64,000 bases of DNA from Cellulomonas sp. P24 (GCF_024704385.1 NZ_JAJDFX010000002.1:1488001-1552000); one strand, 5' to 3'. Positions 8,185-17,613 are shown, numbered from the stretch's first letter. The notes: generated by a model not told the origin, from the letters alone. Numbers and translations: made by a program.

Positions 8185-10272
8185 GTGGCCACGAGCATCT
8201 ACATCACCTCCCCCGAGGGCGACACAGGGAAGTCCACCGTCGCCCTCGGCGTCGTCGACCTGCTGACCCGCACCGTCCAGCGGGTCGGGGTGTTCCGGCC
8301 GATCGCCCGATCGACCGACTCCCCCGACTACGTGCTCGAGCTGCTGCTCGAGCACGACGGCGTGGACCTGCCCTACGAGCAGTGCGTCGGCGTGACGTAC
8401 GAGAAGGTCCATGCGGACCCCGAGGCCGCGCTGTCCGAGATCCTCACCCGGTACCACCAGGTCGAGCAGCAGTGCGACGTCGTCGTGATCGTCGGGACGG
8501 ACTACACCGACGTCGCCGGCCCGACCGAGCTCGCGTTCAACGCCCGGATCGCCACGAACCTCGGCGCACCCGTTCTCCTCGTCGTCTCCGGCTACAACCG
8601 GACGCCGGACGACGTCCGTCAGGTCGCCGAGGTCTCGATCGGTGAGCTCGAGGTCAACCACGCACAGGTCATCGGCGTCGTCGCCAACCGGTGCACGTCG
8701 CCGGACCTCGAGGCGATCCGCGCGACGATCGCCGCGTGCCAGCTCCCTGCGTGGGCCATCCCGGACGACCCGCTGCTCATGGCCCCGACCGTGCGGCAGC
8801 TGATGGACTCCGTGAACGGCCGGCTCGTGGTCGGCGACGAGGCGCTGCTCTCACGCGAGGTCGTCGACGTCCTCGTCGGCGCGATGTCGTTCGAGCACCT
8901 GCTCGACCGGCTGCACGACGGTGCGGTCGTCATCACCCCCGGTGACCGCTCGGACATCGTGCTGGGCCTGCTCACCGCGCAGACCGCCGAGGGCTTCCCG
9001 TCCCTCGCCGGCATCATCCTCAACGGCGGCTTCTACCCGACCCCCGGCGTCGCCCGGCTGATCGAGAGCCTCAACCCGCGGCTCCCGATCATCCGCACCG
9101 ACATGGGGACGTTCGCCACGGCGTCGGCGGCGTCACGCGCCCGCGGCCGGCTGTCGCGCGAGTCGCAGCGCAAGATCGACCGCGCCCTCGCCCTGTTCGA
9201 GCAGCACGTCGAGGCCCCGCGGCTGCTGACCGCGATCGACGTCCCCCGCCCGAGCGTCGTGACACCGCTGATGTTCGAGTACACCCTGCTCGACCAGGCC
9301 CGCCGTCACCGCAAGCACATCGTCCTGCCCGAGGGCGACGACGACCGGATCCTGCGCGCGGCGAGCACGCTGCTCCAGCGCGGCGTCGCCGCGATCACGC
9401 TGCTCGGCAACGAGACCGCGATCCGGGCCCGGGCCGCCGAGCTCGGCCTGCAGCTCGACGAGGCGCAGGTCATCGACCCGCTCGCCGGCGAGCTCCACGA
9501 GCGGTTCGCACGGGAGTACACCGAGCTGCGCAAGCACAAGGGCATGACCGTCGAGCGTGCGCGCGAGTACGTCTCCTCGGTGTCGTACTTCGGCACGATG
9601 ATGGTGCAGGACGGCCTGGCCGACGGCATGGTCTCGGGTGCGCTGCACACCACCGCGCACACGATCCGCCCGGCCTTCGAGATCATCAAGACGACGCCCG
9701 GTGTCTCGATCGTCTCGAGCGTGTTCCTCATGTGCCTCGAGGACCGCGTCCTGGTGTACGGCGACTGCGCCGTCAACCCGGACCCGACCGCGGAGCAGCT
9801 CGCCGACATCGCGATCTCCTCCGCCGCGACCGCGGTGCAGTTCGGTATCGAGCCGCGCATCGCGATGCTGTCCTACTCGACCGGCGAGTCGGGGACCGGG
9901 GCGGACGTCGACAAGGTCCGCGCCGCGACCGCCCTGGTGCGTGAGCGTCGCCCCGACCTGAACGTCGAGGGCCCGATCCAGTACGACGCCGCCGTGGACG
10001 CCTCGGTCGCGAAGACCAAGATGCCCGACTCCGCCGTCGCCGGCCGGGCGACCGTGTTCATCTTCCCGGACCTCAACACGGGCAACAACACCTACAAGGC
10101 CGTGCAGCGCAGCGCCGGCGCGATCGCTGTCGGACCCGTGCTCCAGGGCCTCCGCAAGCCCGTGAACGACCTCTCGCGGGGCGCCCTGGTCCAGGACATC
10201 GTGAATACTGTCGCCATCACGGCGATCCAGGCCCAAGCACTGGGCGAAGCCACCTCGGAAGGCCTGCAGTGA
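8185..10272 (+). CDS. pta: phosphate acetyltransferase (long, three-domain form)
   Basis: Interconverts acetyl-P and acetyl-CoA. The 695 residues comprise an N-terminal P-loop-like domain (SPEGDTGKSTVALGVVD), a central DRTGG domain and the catalytic C-terminal PTA domain (HIVLPEGDDDRILRAA, SYSTGESGTGADVDKVRAAT, NTGNNTYKAVQRSAGA). I choose GTG 8185 because AGGAAG lies at 8171-8176; longer upstream starts would run through the 8089-8127 hairpin. It lies downstream of xfp and overlaps ackA by four bases (GTGA), so translation of the two kinases-of-acetate steps is coupled. Confidence 0.93.
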   Translation: MATSIYITSPEGDTGKSTVALGVVDLLTRTVQRVGVFRPIARSTDSPDYVLELLLEHDGVDLPYEQCVGVTYEKVHADPEAALSEILTRYHQVEQQCDVVVIVGTDYTDVAGPTELAFNARIATNLGAPVLLVVSGYNRTPDDVRQVAEVSIGELEVNHAQVIGVVANRCTSPDLEAIRATIAACQLPAWAIPDDPLLMAPTVRQLMDSVNGRLVVGDEALLSREVVDVLVGAMSFEHLLDRLHDGAVVITPGDRSDIVLGLLTAQTAEGFPSLAGIILNGGFYPTPGVARLIESLNPRLPIIRTDMGTFATASAASRARGRLSRESQRKIDRALALFEQHVEAPRLLTAIDVPRPSVVTPLMFEYTLLDQARRHRKHIVLPEGDDDRILRAASTLLQRGVAAITLLGNETAIRARAAELGLQLDEAQVIDPLAGELHERFAREYTELRKHKGMTVERAREYVSSVSYFGTMMVQDGLADGMVSGALHTTAHTIRPAFEIIKTTPGVSIVSSVFLMCLEDRVLVYGDCAVNPDPTAEQLADIAISSAATAVQFGIEPRIAMLSYSTGESGTGADVDKVRAATALVRERRPDLNVEGPIQYDAAVDASVAKTKMPDSAVAGRATVFIFPDLNTGNNTYKAVQRSAGAIAVGPVLQGLRKPVNDLSRGALVQDIVNTVAITAIQAQALGEATSEGLQ

Positions 10273-11462
10273 ACTCTCTCGTCCTCGTCATCAACTCCGG
10301 CTCGTCGTCGATCAAGTACCAGCTCGTCGACGTCGGCACCGAGGAGGCCCTCGCGACGGGGATCGTCGAGCGCATCGGCCTGGAGATGGGCAAGATCAAG
10401 CACGAGGGACCCGACGGCACGACCGTGCTCGAGCAGCCCGTCCCGGACCACGACGCCGGCATGGCGGTCGTGCTGTCCCTGTTCGAGAAGCACGGACCGC
10501 ACATCGACGAGTCGCTGCTCGCTGCCGTCGGCCACCGGATCGTGCAGGGCGGCAGCATCTTCGCCGGTCCGGCGGTCATCGATGACACGGTCCTGGCCCA
10601 GATCAGCGACCTGTCCTCGCTCGCCCCGCTGCACAACCCGGCGCACGTCTCGGGCATCAAGGCCGCCCGGCACGCGTTCCCCACGGTCCCGCACGTGGCG
10701 ATCTTCGACACGTCGTTCCACCAGACCCTGCCGCCGGCGGCGTACACCTACGCGATCGACCGGGAGCTCGCCGCGAAGTACGCGATCCGGCGCTACGGCG
10801 CCCACGGCACGTCACACCTGTATGTGTCGCACAAGACCGCTGCCCTGCTCGGCAAGGACCCGAGCGAGGTCAACGTCATCGTCCTGCACCTCGGCAACGG
10901 CGCATCGGCGACCGCGGTCCGCGCGGGGAAGTCGGTCGAGACCTCGATGGGCCTCACCCCGCTCGAGGGCCTCGTGATGGGCACCCGCTCGGGCGACATC
11001 GACCCGGCGGTCCTGTTCCACCTGTCACGCCAGGCGGGAATGACCACCGACGAGCTCGACGACCTGCTCAACCGCCGGTCCGGGATGCTCGGCCTGTGCG
11101 GCTACACGGACATGCGCGACCTGCACGACGCGGTCGCGGCCGGGGACGAGGTCGCCCGCACCGCCCTCGAGGTGTACTTCCACCGCATCAAGGGCTACGT
11201 CGGCAACTACTACGCCCAGCTCGGTCACGTCGACGCGATCGCGTTCACCGCCGGGATCGGTGAGAACGACGACGTCGTGCGTGCGGGTGCCCTGGCCGGC
11301 CTGGAGCGGCTCGGGATCTCGGTCGACCCGGAGCGCAACGCGGGTCGGAAGAAGCAGCCCACCGTGATCTCCCCGGACGGTGCCGAGGTGACCGTGATGG
11401 TCGTCCCGACCAACGAGGAGCTCGAGATCGCCCGCCAGTCGCTGGAGACCGTCAGCGCCTGA
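10269..11462 (+). CDS. ackA: acetate kinase
   Basis: 397 residues of the ASKHA fold: N-terminal NSGSSSIKYQL phosphate-binding loop, HNPAHVSGIKA, FDTSFHQTLP, HLGNGASATAVRAGKS, GTRSGDIDPAVL and C-terminal TAGIGEND. It converts acetyl-P plus ADP to acetate plus ATP, the energy-yielding last step of the phosphoketolase branch encoded just upstream. Start GTG 10269 overlaps the pta stop. A hairpin terminator follows 14 bases after the stop. Confidence 0.96.
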   Translation: MNSLVLVINSGSSSIKYQLVDVGTEEALATGIVERIGLEMGKIKHEGPDGTTVLEQPVPDHDAGMAVVLSLFEKHGPHIDESLLAAVGHRIVQGGSIFAGPAVIDDTVLAQISDLSSLAPLHNPAHVSGIKAARHAFPTVPHVAIFDTSFHQTLPPAAYTYAIDRELAAKYAIRRYGAHGTSHLYVSHKTAALLGKDPSEVNVIVLHLGNGASATAVRAGKSVETSMGLTPLEGLVMGTRSGDIDPAVLFHLSRQAGMTTDELDDLLNRRSGMLGLCGYTDMRDLHDAVAAGDEVARTALEVYFHRIKGYVGNYYAQLGHVDAIAFTAGIGENDDVVRAGALAGLERLGISVDPERNAGRKKQPTVISPDGAEVTVMVVPTNEELEIARQSLETVSA

Positions 11463-11476
11463 CGCACCACAACCGC

Positions 11477-11508
11477 AGCCCGCACTCGTCCGCTGACGGG
11501 TGCGGGCT
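11477..11508 (+). terminator. terminator after ackA
   Basis: AGCCCGCAC (11477-11485) pairs with GTGCGGGCT (11500-11508), a 9-bp GC-rich stem directly after the ackA stop; no T-run, as usual in high-GC actinobacteria. Confidence 0.7.
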
Positions 11509-11700
11509 CCGTCGTGCAGGGGGCCCGTCAGCGCAGCCTCCGGACGCACCACGACACCGCGATCAGTGACCCCGCGTCGTCCATGCTGACGGCTATGCAG
11601 CGCGGTGCACCCGGCAGGACTCGTCTCGACGGGTTCACCGAGACCCCAGTCTCGAGCAGGCGGTCTCTCATGACGTCGACAACGTTCTTGACCAGACCGT

Positions 11701-12057
11701 CTAGAGCGACCGTTCACCAGCCGAGACCTGATCGGCCTCACCTGCACGAACCGGCACCAAGGACTCGACCGGAAGAACAGGAAGTGCGATGGAGGCGCCT
11801 CTCGCGCCGCCCACCCTGACTCCGTTCGTCGCGATCCTGGCAGCGCTGCCACCAGCACTCTCGAGAACGTTGGGGTTGACGTCCACCCGCGGGAAGTTGG
11901 ACGACGTCACGTCCACACGAATGCGATGGCCGGTCGAGAAGCGATTAGCGATCGGCGGCAGCTCCACTCGCACGTGGACAACGCGATGATCGTCGTCGCT
12001 CTCGACCACCGCGATGCTCTGCTGACCGCTCAGACGGACGACCGTGTCACAGAGATT
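11701..12057 (-). pseudogene. CocE/NonD family hydrolase, C-terminal fragment separated by the IS element
   Basis: Encodes LCDTVVRL followed by the C-terminal jelly-roll of CocE/NonD-type hydrolases, with the typical ELPPIANRFSTGHRIRVDV and TSSNFPRVDVNPN text, ending at TAG 11701. It continues, in the same frame, the N-terminal part at 13360-14862; the AAT codon at 12055-12057 repeats the AAT at 13360-13362 and is the target-site duplication. Without the IS the protein would be 618 residues. As it stands this fragment has no start signal of its own and the jelly-roll cannot be joined to the catalytic domain. Confidence 0.85.
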
Positions 12058-12083
12058 GGGACTGCCCCGGGTCTGGTTGACAC
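12058..12083 (+). repeat. left terminal inverted repeat of the IS
   Basis: Begins GGGACTGCCCC and ends GGTTGACAC; matches the right end at 25 of 26 positions. Confidence 0.88.
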
Positions 12084-12124
12084 CTGATCTGTGAGGATCT
12101 GGTCCTCGCTGGAAGGATGTCCCC

Positions 12125-12412
12125 GTGGCAAAGCCCTATCCTCAGGAGTTCCGCAACGACGTCGTGGCCGTGGCCCGCAAGGGCCAGGCACCGCTGTCTC
12201 AGATCGCGAAGGACTTCGGCGTCTCCGAAGGCTCGCTGGCGAACTGGATGAAGCAGGCCGATGTCGAGGACGGCAAGCGTCCCGGTCTGAGCGAAGACGA
12301 GCGCAAGCAGTTGCGTGAGGCGAACAAGAGGATCCGCCTGCTCGAGCAGGAGAACGAGGTCCTACGGCGCGCTGCTGCCTACCTGTCGCAGGCCAACTTG
12401 CCGGGAAAATAG
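12125..12412 (+). CDS. IS3-family OrfA (HTH/leucine-zipper transposase subunit)
   Basis: 95 residues from a GTG preceded by GGAAGGA. The N-terminal helix-turn-helix (PLSQIAKDFGVSEGSLANWM) recognises the IS ends, and a C-terminal heptad segment (LREANKRIRLLEQENEVLRR) is the leucine zipper used for dimerisation. It ends at TAG 12410-12412, immediately after the slippery heptamer. Alone it is expected to be a regulatory/inhibitory product; the transposase is the OrfAB frameshift fusion. Confidence 0.9.
   Translation: MAKPYPQEFRNDVVAVARKGQAPLSQIAKDFGVSEGSLANWMKQADVEDGKRPGLSEDERKQLREANKRIRLLEQENEVLRRAAAYLSQANLPGK
12403..12409 (+). other. programmed -1 frameshift site GGGAAAA
   Basis: The heptamer fits X XXY YYZ in the orfA frame (G GGA AAA) and abuts the orfA stop codon. 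A -1 slip continues as AAA ATA GTC TTC into the orfB frame, adding IVFPLVRE before the ATG at 12433 and giving a fusion of about 397 residues. Confidence 0.8.
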
Positions 12413-12432
12413 TCTTCCCTCTCGTCCGTGAG

Positions 12433-13317
12433 ATGGCCGCGGCCGGCGCCCGCATCAGGGTGCCGGTCGCGGTGGCGTGCAGGGTCCTGGGTCTGACGAC
12501 GCAGGGGTACTACAAGTGGCTCAAGAACCCCGTGTCCCAACGGGACTGGGACGACGCCCACCTCATCGACGTCCTTTACGAGATCCATCAGGACGATGCG
12601 ACGCTGGGCTACAGGTTCCTCACCGACGAGCTGGCCGACGAGCACGGCATCGTCGTGGGCGAGAACCGCGTGCACCGGCTGTGTGGCATCGCCGGCATCT
12701 ACGCCTCTCATGCGAAGAAGAAGACCAGCAAGCCAGGTGCCACCGGCCCCGCTCCGCATGACGACCTCCTCGCGGTGGTTGACGAGCACGGCGTGGTCCG
12801 TCACGAGTTCGTCGCCGAGGCTCCCAACAAGGTCTGGTTGTGGGATATCTCCGAGCACCCCACGCGCGAGGGCAAGCTCTACATCTGCGCGATCAAGGAC
12901 CTGTACTCCAACAAGATCGTGGGCTACTCCATCGACTCGCGGATGAAGGCGTCGCTGGCGGTCTCAGCGATGCGGAACGCGATCGCCCTGCGCTCACCGG
13001 TGAGAACGATCTGTCACTCGGACAGGGGCGGTCAATTTCGCGCCAAGAAGACCCAGCGCCTGCTCGCGAACAACGGCCTGGTCGGTTCGATGGGCCGCTC
13101 ATACGGAGCCGGCGACAACGCCAGCATGGAGAGCTTCTTCTCCCTGCTCCAGAAGAACGTCCTGGACACCCGCCGCTGGGACACCCGCCAGGAGCTCCGG
13201 CTGGCGATGGTGACCTGGATCGAGACCAAGTACAACCGTCGCCGCCGACAGCGCGCCCTGGGCAAGCTCACCCCCGTCGAGTTTGAGATGATCTACGCAG
13301 CCGCAGACGCGGCCTGA
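12433..13317 (+). CDS. IS3-family OrfB (DDE integrase domain)
   Basis: 294 residues from ATG 12433, though it is probably made mainly as part of OrfAB through the frameshift at 12403-12409. It has an N-terminal HTH_21-like segment (ACRVLGLTTQGYYKWLKN) and an rve integrase core with all three acidic residues: VWLWDISEHPT, ICHSDRGGQF and DNASMESFFSLLQK. The common WxxDIT of the first Asp is WLWDIS here. C-terminal YNRRRRQRALGKLTPVEFE is the usual IS3 tail. No frameshift or stop interrupts it. Confidence 0.92.
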   Translation: MAAAGARIRVPVAVACRVLGLTTQGYYKWLKNPVSQRDWDDAHLIDVLYEIHQDDATLGYRFLTDELADEHGIVVGENRVHRLCGIAGIYASHAKKKTSKPGATGPAPHDDLLAVVDEHGVVRHEFVAEAPNKVWLWDISEHPTREGKLYICAIKDLYSNKIVGYSIDSRMKASLAVSAMRNAIALRSPVRTICHSDRGGQFRAKKTQRLLANNGLVGSMGRSYGAGDNASMESFFSLLQKNVLDTRRWDTRQELRLAMVTWIETKYNRRRRQRALGKLTPVEFEMIYAAADAA

Positions 13318-13333
13318 GAACCATCAACCCCGA

Positions 13334-13359
13334 GTGTCAACCAGACCGGGGGCAGTCCC
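13334..13359 (-). repeat. right terminal inverted repeat of the IS
   Basis: Inverted copy of 12058-12083 with a single C/G mismatch at the 12th base from the end. Confidence 0.88.
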
Positions 13360-14862
13360 ATTCATGGCAAAGCCATCAGGGCGGTCGGACGACGGCGGGT
13401 AGTGATCCACGAGCTTGACAGCGACATCGGTGTCGGCCGCGGACGTCAGGAAGTCCATGGTTACCACCGGGGAGCCAGCGACGATGAGGTCCTCACCTAG
13501 GGGACCGGTCGAGAAGCTGAGCACGTCAGGCCGTGCCATGAGAGGCAAGTACGGCTCCGAGCACCCGAGGACTCCGGGGCGCTCGACCTGATCGAAGGCT
13601 CCCGGCGCAAACACGCCCGGGTGCGAGCCGATGCTGCCGCCGATCGTCGGGACCGGATGAGCTGGGTCGTACTCATAGAGGATGAAGCACTCGGGGTCCT
13701 CTCGGGACTCTTCGCCGAGCAGGTCGCCGCGAGAACCAAGCTTCAAGGTCAGGGTCGTCGTTGCCGTGGGGGGCCAACAACTGGACGTATGCCAGCCGCC
13801 TCCGTGCAGGAGACGCCCGTCAATGACGTCGCCGCTGCCTCCACCCATCACGAAGAACAGCACTCGCTCACTGAACGGCTCGCTCCCGAACGCGCAGTAC
13901 TCAAGCCACTTCTGACGAAGTCCCAGGAGATCCGTGCCAACGGCCTCCTCGATTCTCGCCGCGGGTCCGAACTCGACTTCACCGGCGAAGGTGTCAGCCA
14001 TCCCCGAGTGCGTCCACGGACCGAGCACCAGATACGCATCTCCTCCGGGGCGCGCTTGCATGGCCCTGAACAGCTTCGCCGCCGAGGAGGCGTAGAGGTC
14101 GTACCAGGAGCTGATGTGCAGCGAGGGAGCGACGGCGATCGCCTCCACTCTGCCTTCGGCCATGAGTCCCGGCTGCGTCCAGAAGCCATCGAAGGCTCGA
14201 CGGCTCCAGAGATCGAGCAAGTCTGCCTCGCGCTGAGGGTCGAAGCGCAGTGGTGACCTGCCGTGCCGCCAGGGCAAGCGAGTCAGCCACGAACCAAGGT
14301 CCTGACTGCCCAAGGCGAGCTCCCGCAGACGATCCTGATCGTCGCGCGCTGCGCGCTGCGCCTCGCCGAGTGCCCAGGAGGCTTGCTTGAGCTCGAATGC
14401 GCCATTGAGTCGAATCCCTTCGTGGAACGCGCTCCACAAGCCACCGCGATCCAGCAGCAGGCCGGCGACTCTCTCTCCAGCGCCCAGTGCCGCACCGAGC
14501 GCGGCGTGGGCCCCGTACGAGACGCCTACGAGAATCGCGCCGTGCGTCCACCACGGTTGCCGTTCCGCCCACGCGACGGTCGCGAGGCCGTCATCCGCCT
14601 CGTTCACGTACTTCGTGAACGTGCCTTCGGAGTCGCCCGTGCCGCGGCAGTCCTGGGTCACGACAGCGAACCCCGCCGCGCACAGGTCGTCGATGTGACG
14701 CCGCATGCGGTCGAGAGCGACGTCACGGACCACGTGAGTCCGACCGTACGGCGTGCGCTCGATGATCGGTCCAAGCGTCGCCCCGTGATCCGGAAGGTAG
14801 ACGTCGGTCGCGAGGCGGACACCGTCGCGCATCGCAACCATCTCGGTGAGCTTGACCGTCAC
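13360..14862 (-). pseudogene. CocE/NonD family hydrolase, N-terminal catalytic part interrupted by the IS
   Basis: An alpha/beta-hydrolase beginning MTVKLTEMVAMRDGVRLATD from a GTG at 14862, with oxyanion region VTQDCRGTGDSEG, nucleophile elbow VGVSYGAHA (Ser) and the His of LGPWTHSGMAD. These are features of cocaine-esterase/glutaryl-7-ACA acylase/X-Pro dipeptidyl-peptidase relatives. Host coding ends at FAMN; the frame then enters IS DNA and stops at 13324 after 12 foreign residues. About 117 C-terminal residues lie at 11701-12057. It is the last gene of the peptide-importer operon (GTGA overlap), so it probably cleaved an imported amide, peptide or ester. Residual activity of the truncated form cannot be excluded. 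Confidence 0.87.
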
Positions 14863-15668
14863 GACTCGGGCCCATCCGGATCAGGACCAGCGATGCGCGC
14901 TGCGGCGACCAGGGTCTGCGTGTACGGATCCTGGGGACTCGACATGATCTCCGCAGCGCAGCCACGTTCCACGACTTCTCCGTGGTGCAGCACCGTCACC
15001 TCGTCGCTCATGAAGTTGACGACCCCGAGGTCGTGCGAGATGAACAGCATTGTCAGTCCGCGATCCTCCTGGACGTCCTTCATGATGTTGAGCACCTGGG
15101 CTTGAACCGAGACATCAAGCGCCGACACCGGCTCGTCAGCAGCGATGAACTCGGGCTCGAGAACGAGTGCGCGCGCTATTGAAATGCGCTGGCGCTGGCC
15201 ACCGGAGAACTCATGAGGCAATCTCGCGAGCCAACGTTCACTCAACCCGACCTCGTCCGCGACCCTCAGAACACGACGAGCCCGCTCGGCACGGGTTCCT
15301 TGCCGCTGCACGACGAGCGGCTCTTCCAGCAGCTCTCGCAGGGTGAGGCGTGGGTTGAGCGAGCTTCCGGAGTCCTGGAAGATCATCTGCATCCGCAGCC
15401 GGTGCCGACGCAGGCGCTCGCCCCGCAACGCGACAATGTCCTCACCCGCGCACTCGATGCGTCCAGCCGTCGGCGGGATGAGTCCTATCGCAAGCCGTCC
15501 GAGAGTCGACTTGCCACTTCCGCTCTCACCGACCAACCCCATGACGACGTTGCGACGCACGATCAGGTCGATGTCCTTGACGGCGAACAGCGTGGTCTTC
15601 TTGCCGACGGGCCCGACCCGATAGCTCTTGCGAACCTGCGTCATCCGCAGCACAGCATCGTCACTCAC
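14859..15668 (-). CDS. oligopeptide/dipeptide ABC importer ATPase (DppF/OppF type)
   Basis: 269 residues with Walker [11 protein letters not shown]-loop MIFQDSGSSLNPRLT, signature FSGGQRQRISIARAL, Walker B FIAADEPVSALDVS and H-loop FISHDLGVV. The SSLNPR text after the Q-loop and the C-terminal EIMSSPQDPYTQTL are typical of the F-type subunit that energises peptide or nickel importers. GTG start 15668 overlaps the preceding gene by four bases, and its stop overlaps the hydrolase start in the same way. Longer upstream starts would lie inside the DppD-like gene and are rejected. Confidence 0.92.
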   Translation of the reverse strand: MSDDAVLRMTQVRKSYRVGPVGKKTTLFAVKDIDLIVRRNVVMGLVGESGSGKSTLGRLAIGLIPPTAGRIECAGEDIVALRGERLRRHRLRMQMIFQDSGSSLNPRLTLRELLEEPLVVQRQGTRAERARRVLRVADEVGLSERWLARLPHEFSGGQRQRISIARALVLEPEFIAADEPVSALDVSVQAQVLNIMKDVQEDRGLTMLFISHDLGVVNFMSDEVTVLHHGEVVERGCAAEIMSSPQDPYTQTLVAAARIAGPDPDGPES

Positions 15669-16666
15669 TCGGCACCACCCAACGGATTGCAGCAGCGCGC
15701 GAGGCGCTCCACGCCTTGCGGGCGCAGCGCCTGAGGCTCTGAGCACCCGTCGACTGCGAACGTGCATCGTGGCTGGAATCGGCAGCCGAGTGGCAGCTGA
15801 TCCAGCGCAGGCACCTGCCCCGGGATGGTCGGGAGACGCCTCGGTGCGCGAGCCCGTTCCGGCGACGCGTCGATCAGTGCGCGCGAGTACGGATGCCGGG
15901 CGCGGTTGATGACCTCGCGTGTCGGCCCCGTCTCCACGATCTGTCCGGCATACATGACCGCCACACGGTCGCTGTGTCGCGCGACGATGGAGATGTCGTG
16001 GCTGATAAGAATCATCGCCAGGTCCTCTGAACGCCGCAATTCACTGAGAAGCTCCATGATCTGACCTTGCACGGCCGCGTCCAACGCTGTCGTCGGCTCG
16101 TCGGCGATGACCAGCCGTGGACCGTTTGCGAGCGCCATCGCTATCATCACACGCTGGCGAAGACCCCCAGATAGTTGGTGGACGTAGCTGCTGAGCACAT
16201 TGCGGTCGCGCGGGACCCCGACTCGTTCGAGCATGTCGCGCGCACGGGACTCCGCCGCTTTGGCGGAAACCCCCTGATGATGCCGGATGGGACGGATCAT
16301 CTGTTCCCGGATCGACATGAGAGGATGCAGCGCCGACATCGCATCCTGGAAGACAAATCCGATCTCCTGGCCGGCTAATGCCCTACGTCGGTCCGGCTCG
16401 AGCTCAGTGAGCTCGCGACCGTCGTACTCGATGCAGCCTGCGACTGACATGTTCGAGTCGAGCAGGTCAGCTATCGCAAGGGCTGTGATGCTCTTTCCCG
16501 ATCCTGACTCCCCGACGATGGCGAGGCACTCGCCTTCACGGACATCGAGGGTCACGCCGGTGACGAGCTCAAGTGCATCCTGCCCCCGGTGCGAGACGGA
16601 CACTGTGACACTGTCGAGCCGCAACAGCGTGCTCGACGTGGGAACGGGAGAAGCCATCTGCATCAT
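15665..16666 (-). CDS. oligopeptide/dipeptide ABC importer ATPase (DppD/OppD type)
   Basis: 333 residues: Walker [11 protein letters not shown]-loop [20 protein letters not shown], signature [15 protein letters not shown], Walker [17 protein letters not shown]-loop [12 protein letters not shown], and a C-terminal cysteine-containing oligopeptide-transporter extension ([20 protein letters not shown]) typical of the D-type subunit. The signature has LRQ instead of QRQ, common in this subfamily. ATG 16666 is preceded by GGAAGG and overlaps the upstream permease as ATGA. Confidence 0.93.
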   Translation of the reverse strand: MMQMASPVPTSSTLLRLDSVTVSVSHRGQDALELVTGVTLDVREGECLAIVGESGSGKSITALAIADLLDSNMSVAGCIEYDGRELTELEPDRRRALAGQEIGFVFQDAMSALHPLMSIREQMIRPIRHHQGVSAKAAESRARDMLERVGVPRDRNVLSSYVHQLSGGLRQRVMIAMALANGPRLVIADEPTTALDAAVQGQIMELLSELRRSEDLAMILISHDISIVARHSDRVAVMYAGQIVETGPTREVINRARHPYSRALIDASPERARAPRRLPTIPGQVPALDQLPLGCRFQPRCTFAVDGCSEPQALRPQGVERLARCCNPLGGAE

Positions 16667-17613
16667 TCCGCCTTCCCGTAGCGGATCCGAGGATCGGCGT
16701 AGGCATAGAAGAGGTCGACGGCCAGATTCGCGAGAACCATGATGACGGCGATGAAGAAGGCGCATCCCTGGATGAGCGGGTAGTCGCGCCGCTGGACCGC
16801 GGTGAGCAACAGCTGGCCCAGACCCGGAAGCGAGAACACCGTCTCGAGAATCACCGCACCGCCGAGCAGGGTTCCAAGACTCAAACCGAAGACCGTCACC
16901 ACAGGAACAAGGGTCATACGCGTGACATAGCGACTGTGGATGGTCTTCTCGGGCAGTCCGAGCGATCGCGCCGTCGCGACGAAGGGCTGATGCATCGAGT
17001 CCAGCATCGCCGTCCGGGCGTAGCGGAAGAGCTGCGCGCCCTGGAGGACGCCGAGACACACCACGGGAAGGACGAGGTGCCGCGCCCATGCTGCGGGATT
17101 GCTCGGCGGAGCGTAACCCGCCACAGGTAACCATCCGAGCTGCACGGCAAAGATCCCTACCAGCATGACGGCGAGCCAGAAGCTCGGTATCGCGTTGCCG
17201 ACCACTGCGAGTCCGACCAGCAGTCGATCCGGCAGACGGTTGTGGAAACGAGATGCCACGCGCGCTCCAGCGACCCCCGTGACGAGAGCCAACATCATGG
17301 ATAGCGTCACGAACGTTGCAGTCACGACAAGCCTGTCCAGCACGAGCCCGGTGACGCTGGAGTGCAAGAAGAGCGAGTCGCCGAAGTCGAGACGCACGAG
17401 TCCCGCGAAGAAGTCGCCGAACTGCCGCCACAAGGGTTCATCGAGGCCGAGCCGCTGTTGGAGCACCGCGATCTGCTCAGGCGTCGCATCGTCTCCAAGG
17501 AGCGCTGCAGCCGGACCGCCAGGTGCGAGACGCAGGAGTACGAAGAGGAGAACCATGGGCACGACGATTGTCGGCAGGAGGGCGAGTAGCCGCCGAAAGG
17601 CGTAGACGATCAT
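16663..17613 (-). CDS. peptide-type ABC importer permease (DppB type)
   Basis: 316 residues with the DppB N-terminus MIVYAFRRLLALLPTIVVP, LRLAPGGPA, a large extracytoplasmic loop and the cytoplasmic EAA-like loop (ARTAMLDSMHQPFVATARSLG) that docks to the ATPase. The C-terminus LFYAYADPRIRYG is characteristic of this family. It starts at ATG 17613, overlapping the next upstream permease by ATGA. An in-frame upstream extension to 17775 lies within that permease and is not credible. Confidence 0.92.
   Translation of the reverse strand: MIVYAFRRLLALLPTIVVPMVLLFVLLRLAPGGPAAALLGDDATPEQIAVLQQRLGLDEPLWRQFGDFFAGLVRLDFGDSLFLHSSVTGLVLDRLVVTATFVTLSMMLALVTGVAGARVASRFHNRLPDRLLVGLAVVGNAIPSFWLAVMLVGIFAVQLGWLPVAGYAPPSNPAAWARHLVLPVVCLGVLQGAQLFRYARTAMLDSMHQPFVATARSLGLPEKTIHSRYVTRMTLVPVVTVFGLSLGTLLGGAVILETVFSLPGLGQLLLTAVQRRDYPLIQGCAFFIAVIMVLANLAVDLFYAYADPRIRYGKAE

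Larger units (their letters stand above)
12058..13359 (+). mobile_element. IS3-family insertion sequence, 1302 bp
   Basis: Bounded by 26-bp inverted repeats with one mismatch (12058-12083 and 13334-13359) and flanked by a 3-bp duplication ATT (12055-12057 and 13360-13362). It carries orfA and orfB in -1 relation with a GGGAAAA slippery heptamer, the classic IS3 organisation. Both ORFs and the DDE residues are intact, so the copy looks recent and potentially active. It lies inside a CocE-type hydrolase gene, with its own genes opposite to the host gene. If the ends are read as TG...CA (12057-13360) the duplication disappears, so I prefer the 1302-bp limits. Confidence 0.92.

Noticed and set aside
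5337-8198. 953-codon minus-strand frame opposite xfp
   Set aside because: No domain, repetitive Arg/Val/Asp composition; xfp on the other strand carries all conserved motifs.
12057-13360. IS limits with TG...CA ends (1304 bp)
   Set aside because: These limits leave no target duplication, while 12058-13359 gives an ATT duplication and a restored reading frame.
16667-17431. Fused protein covering the permease and the DppD-type ATPase
   Set aside because: The extra upstream residues are an out-of-frame reading of the DppB gene; ATGA at 16663-16666 marks the real start.
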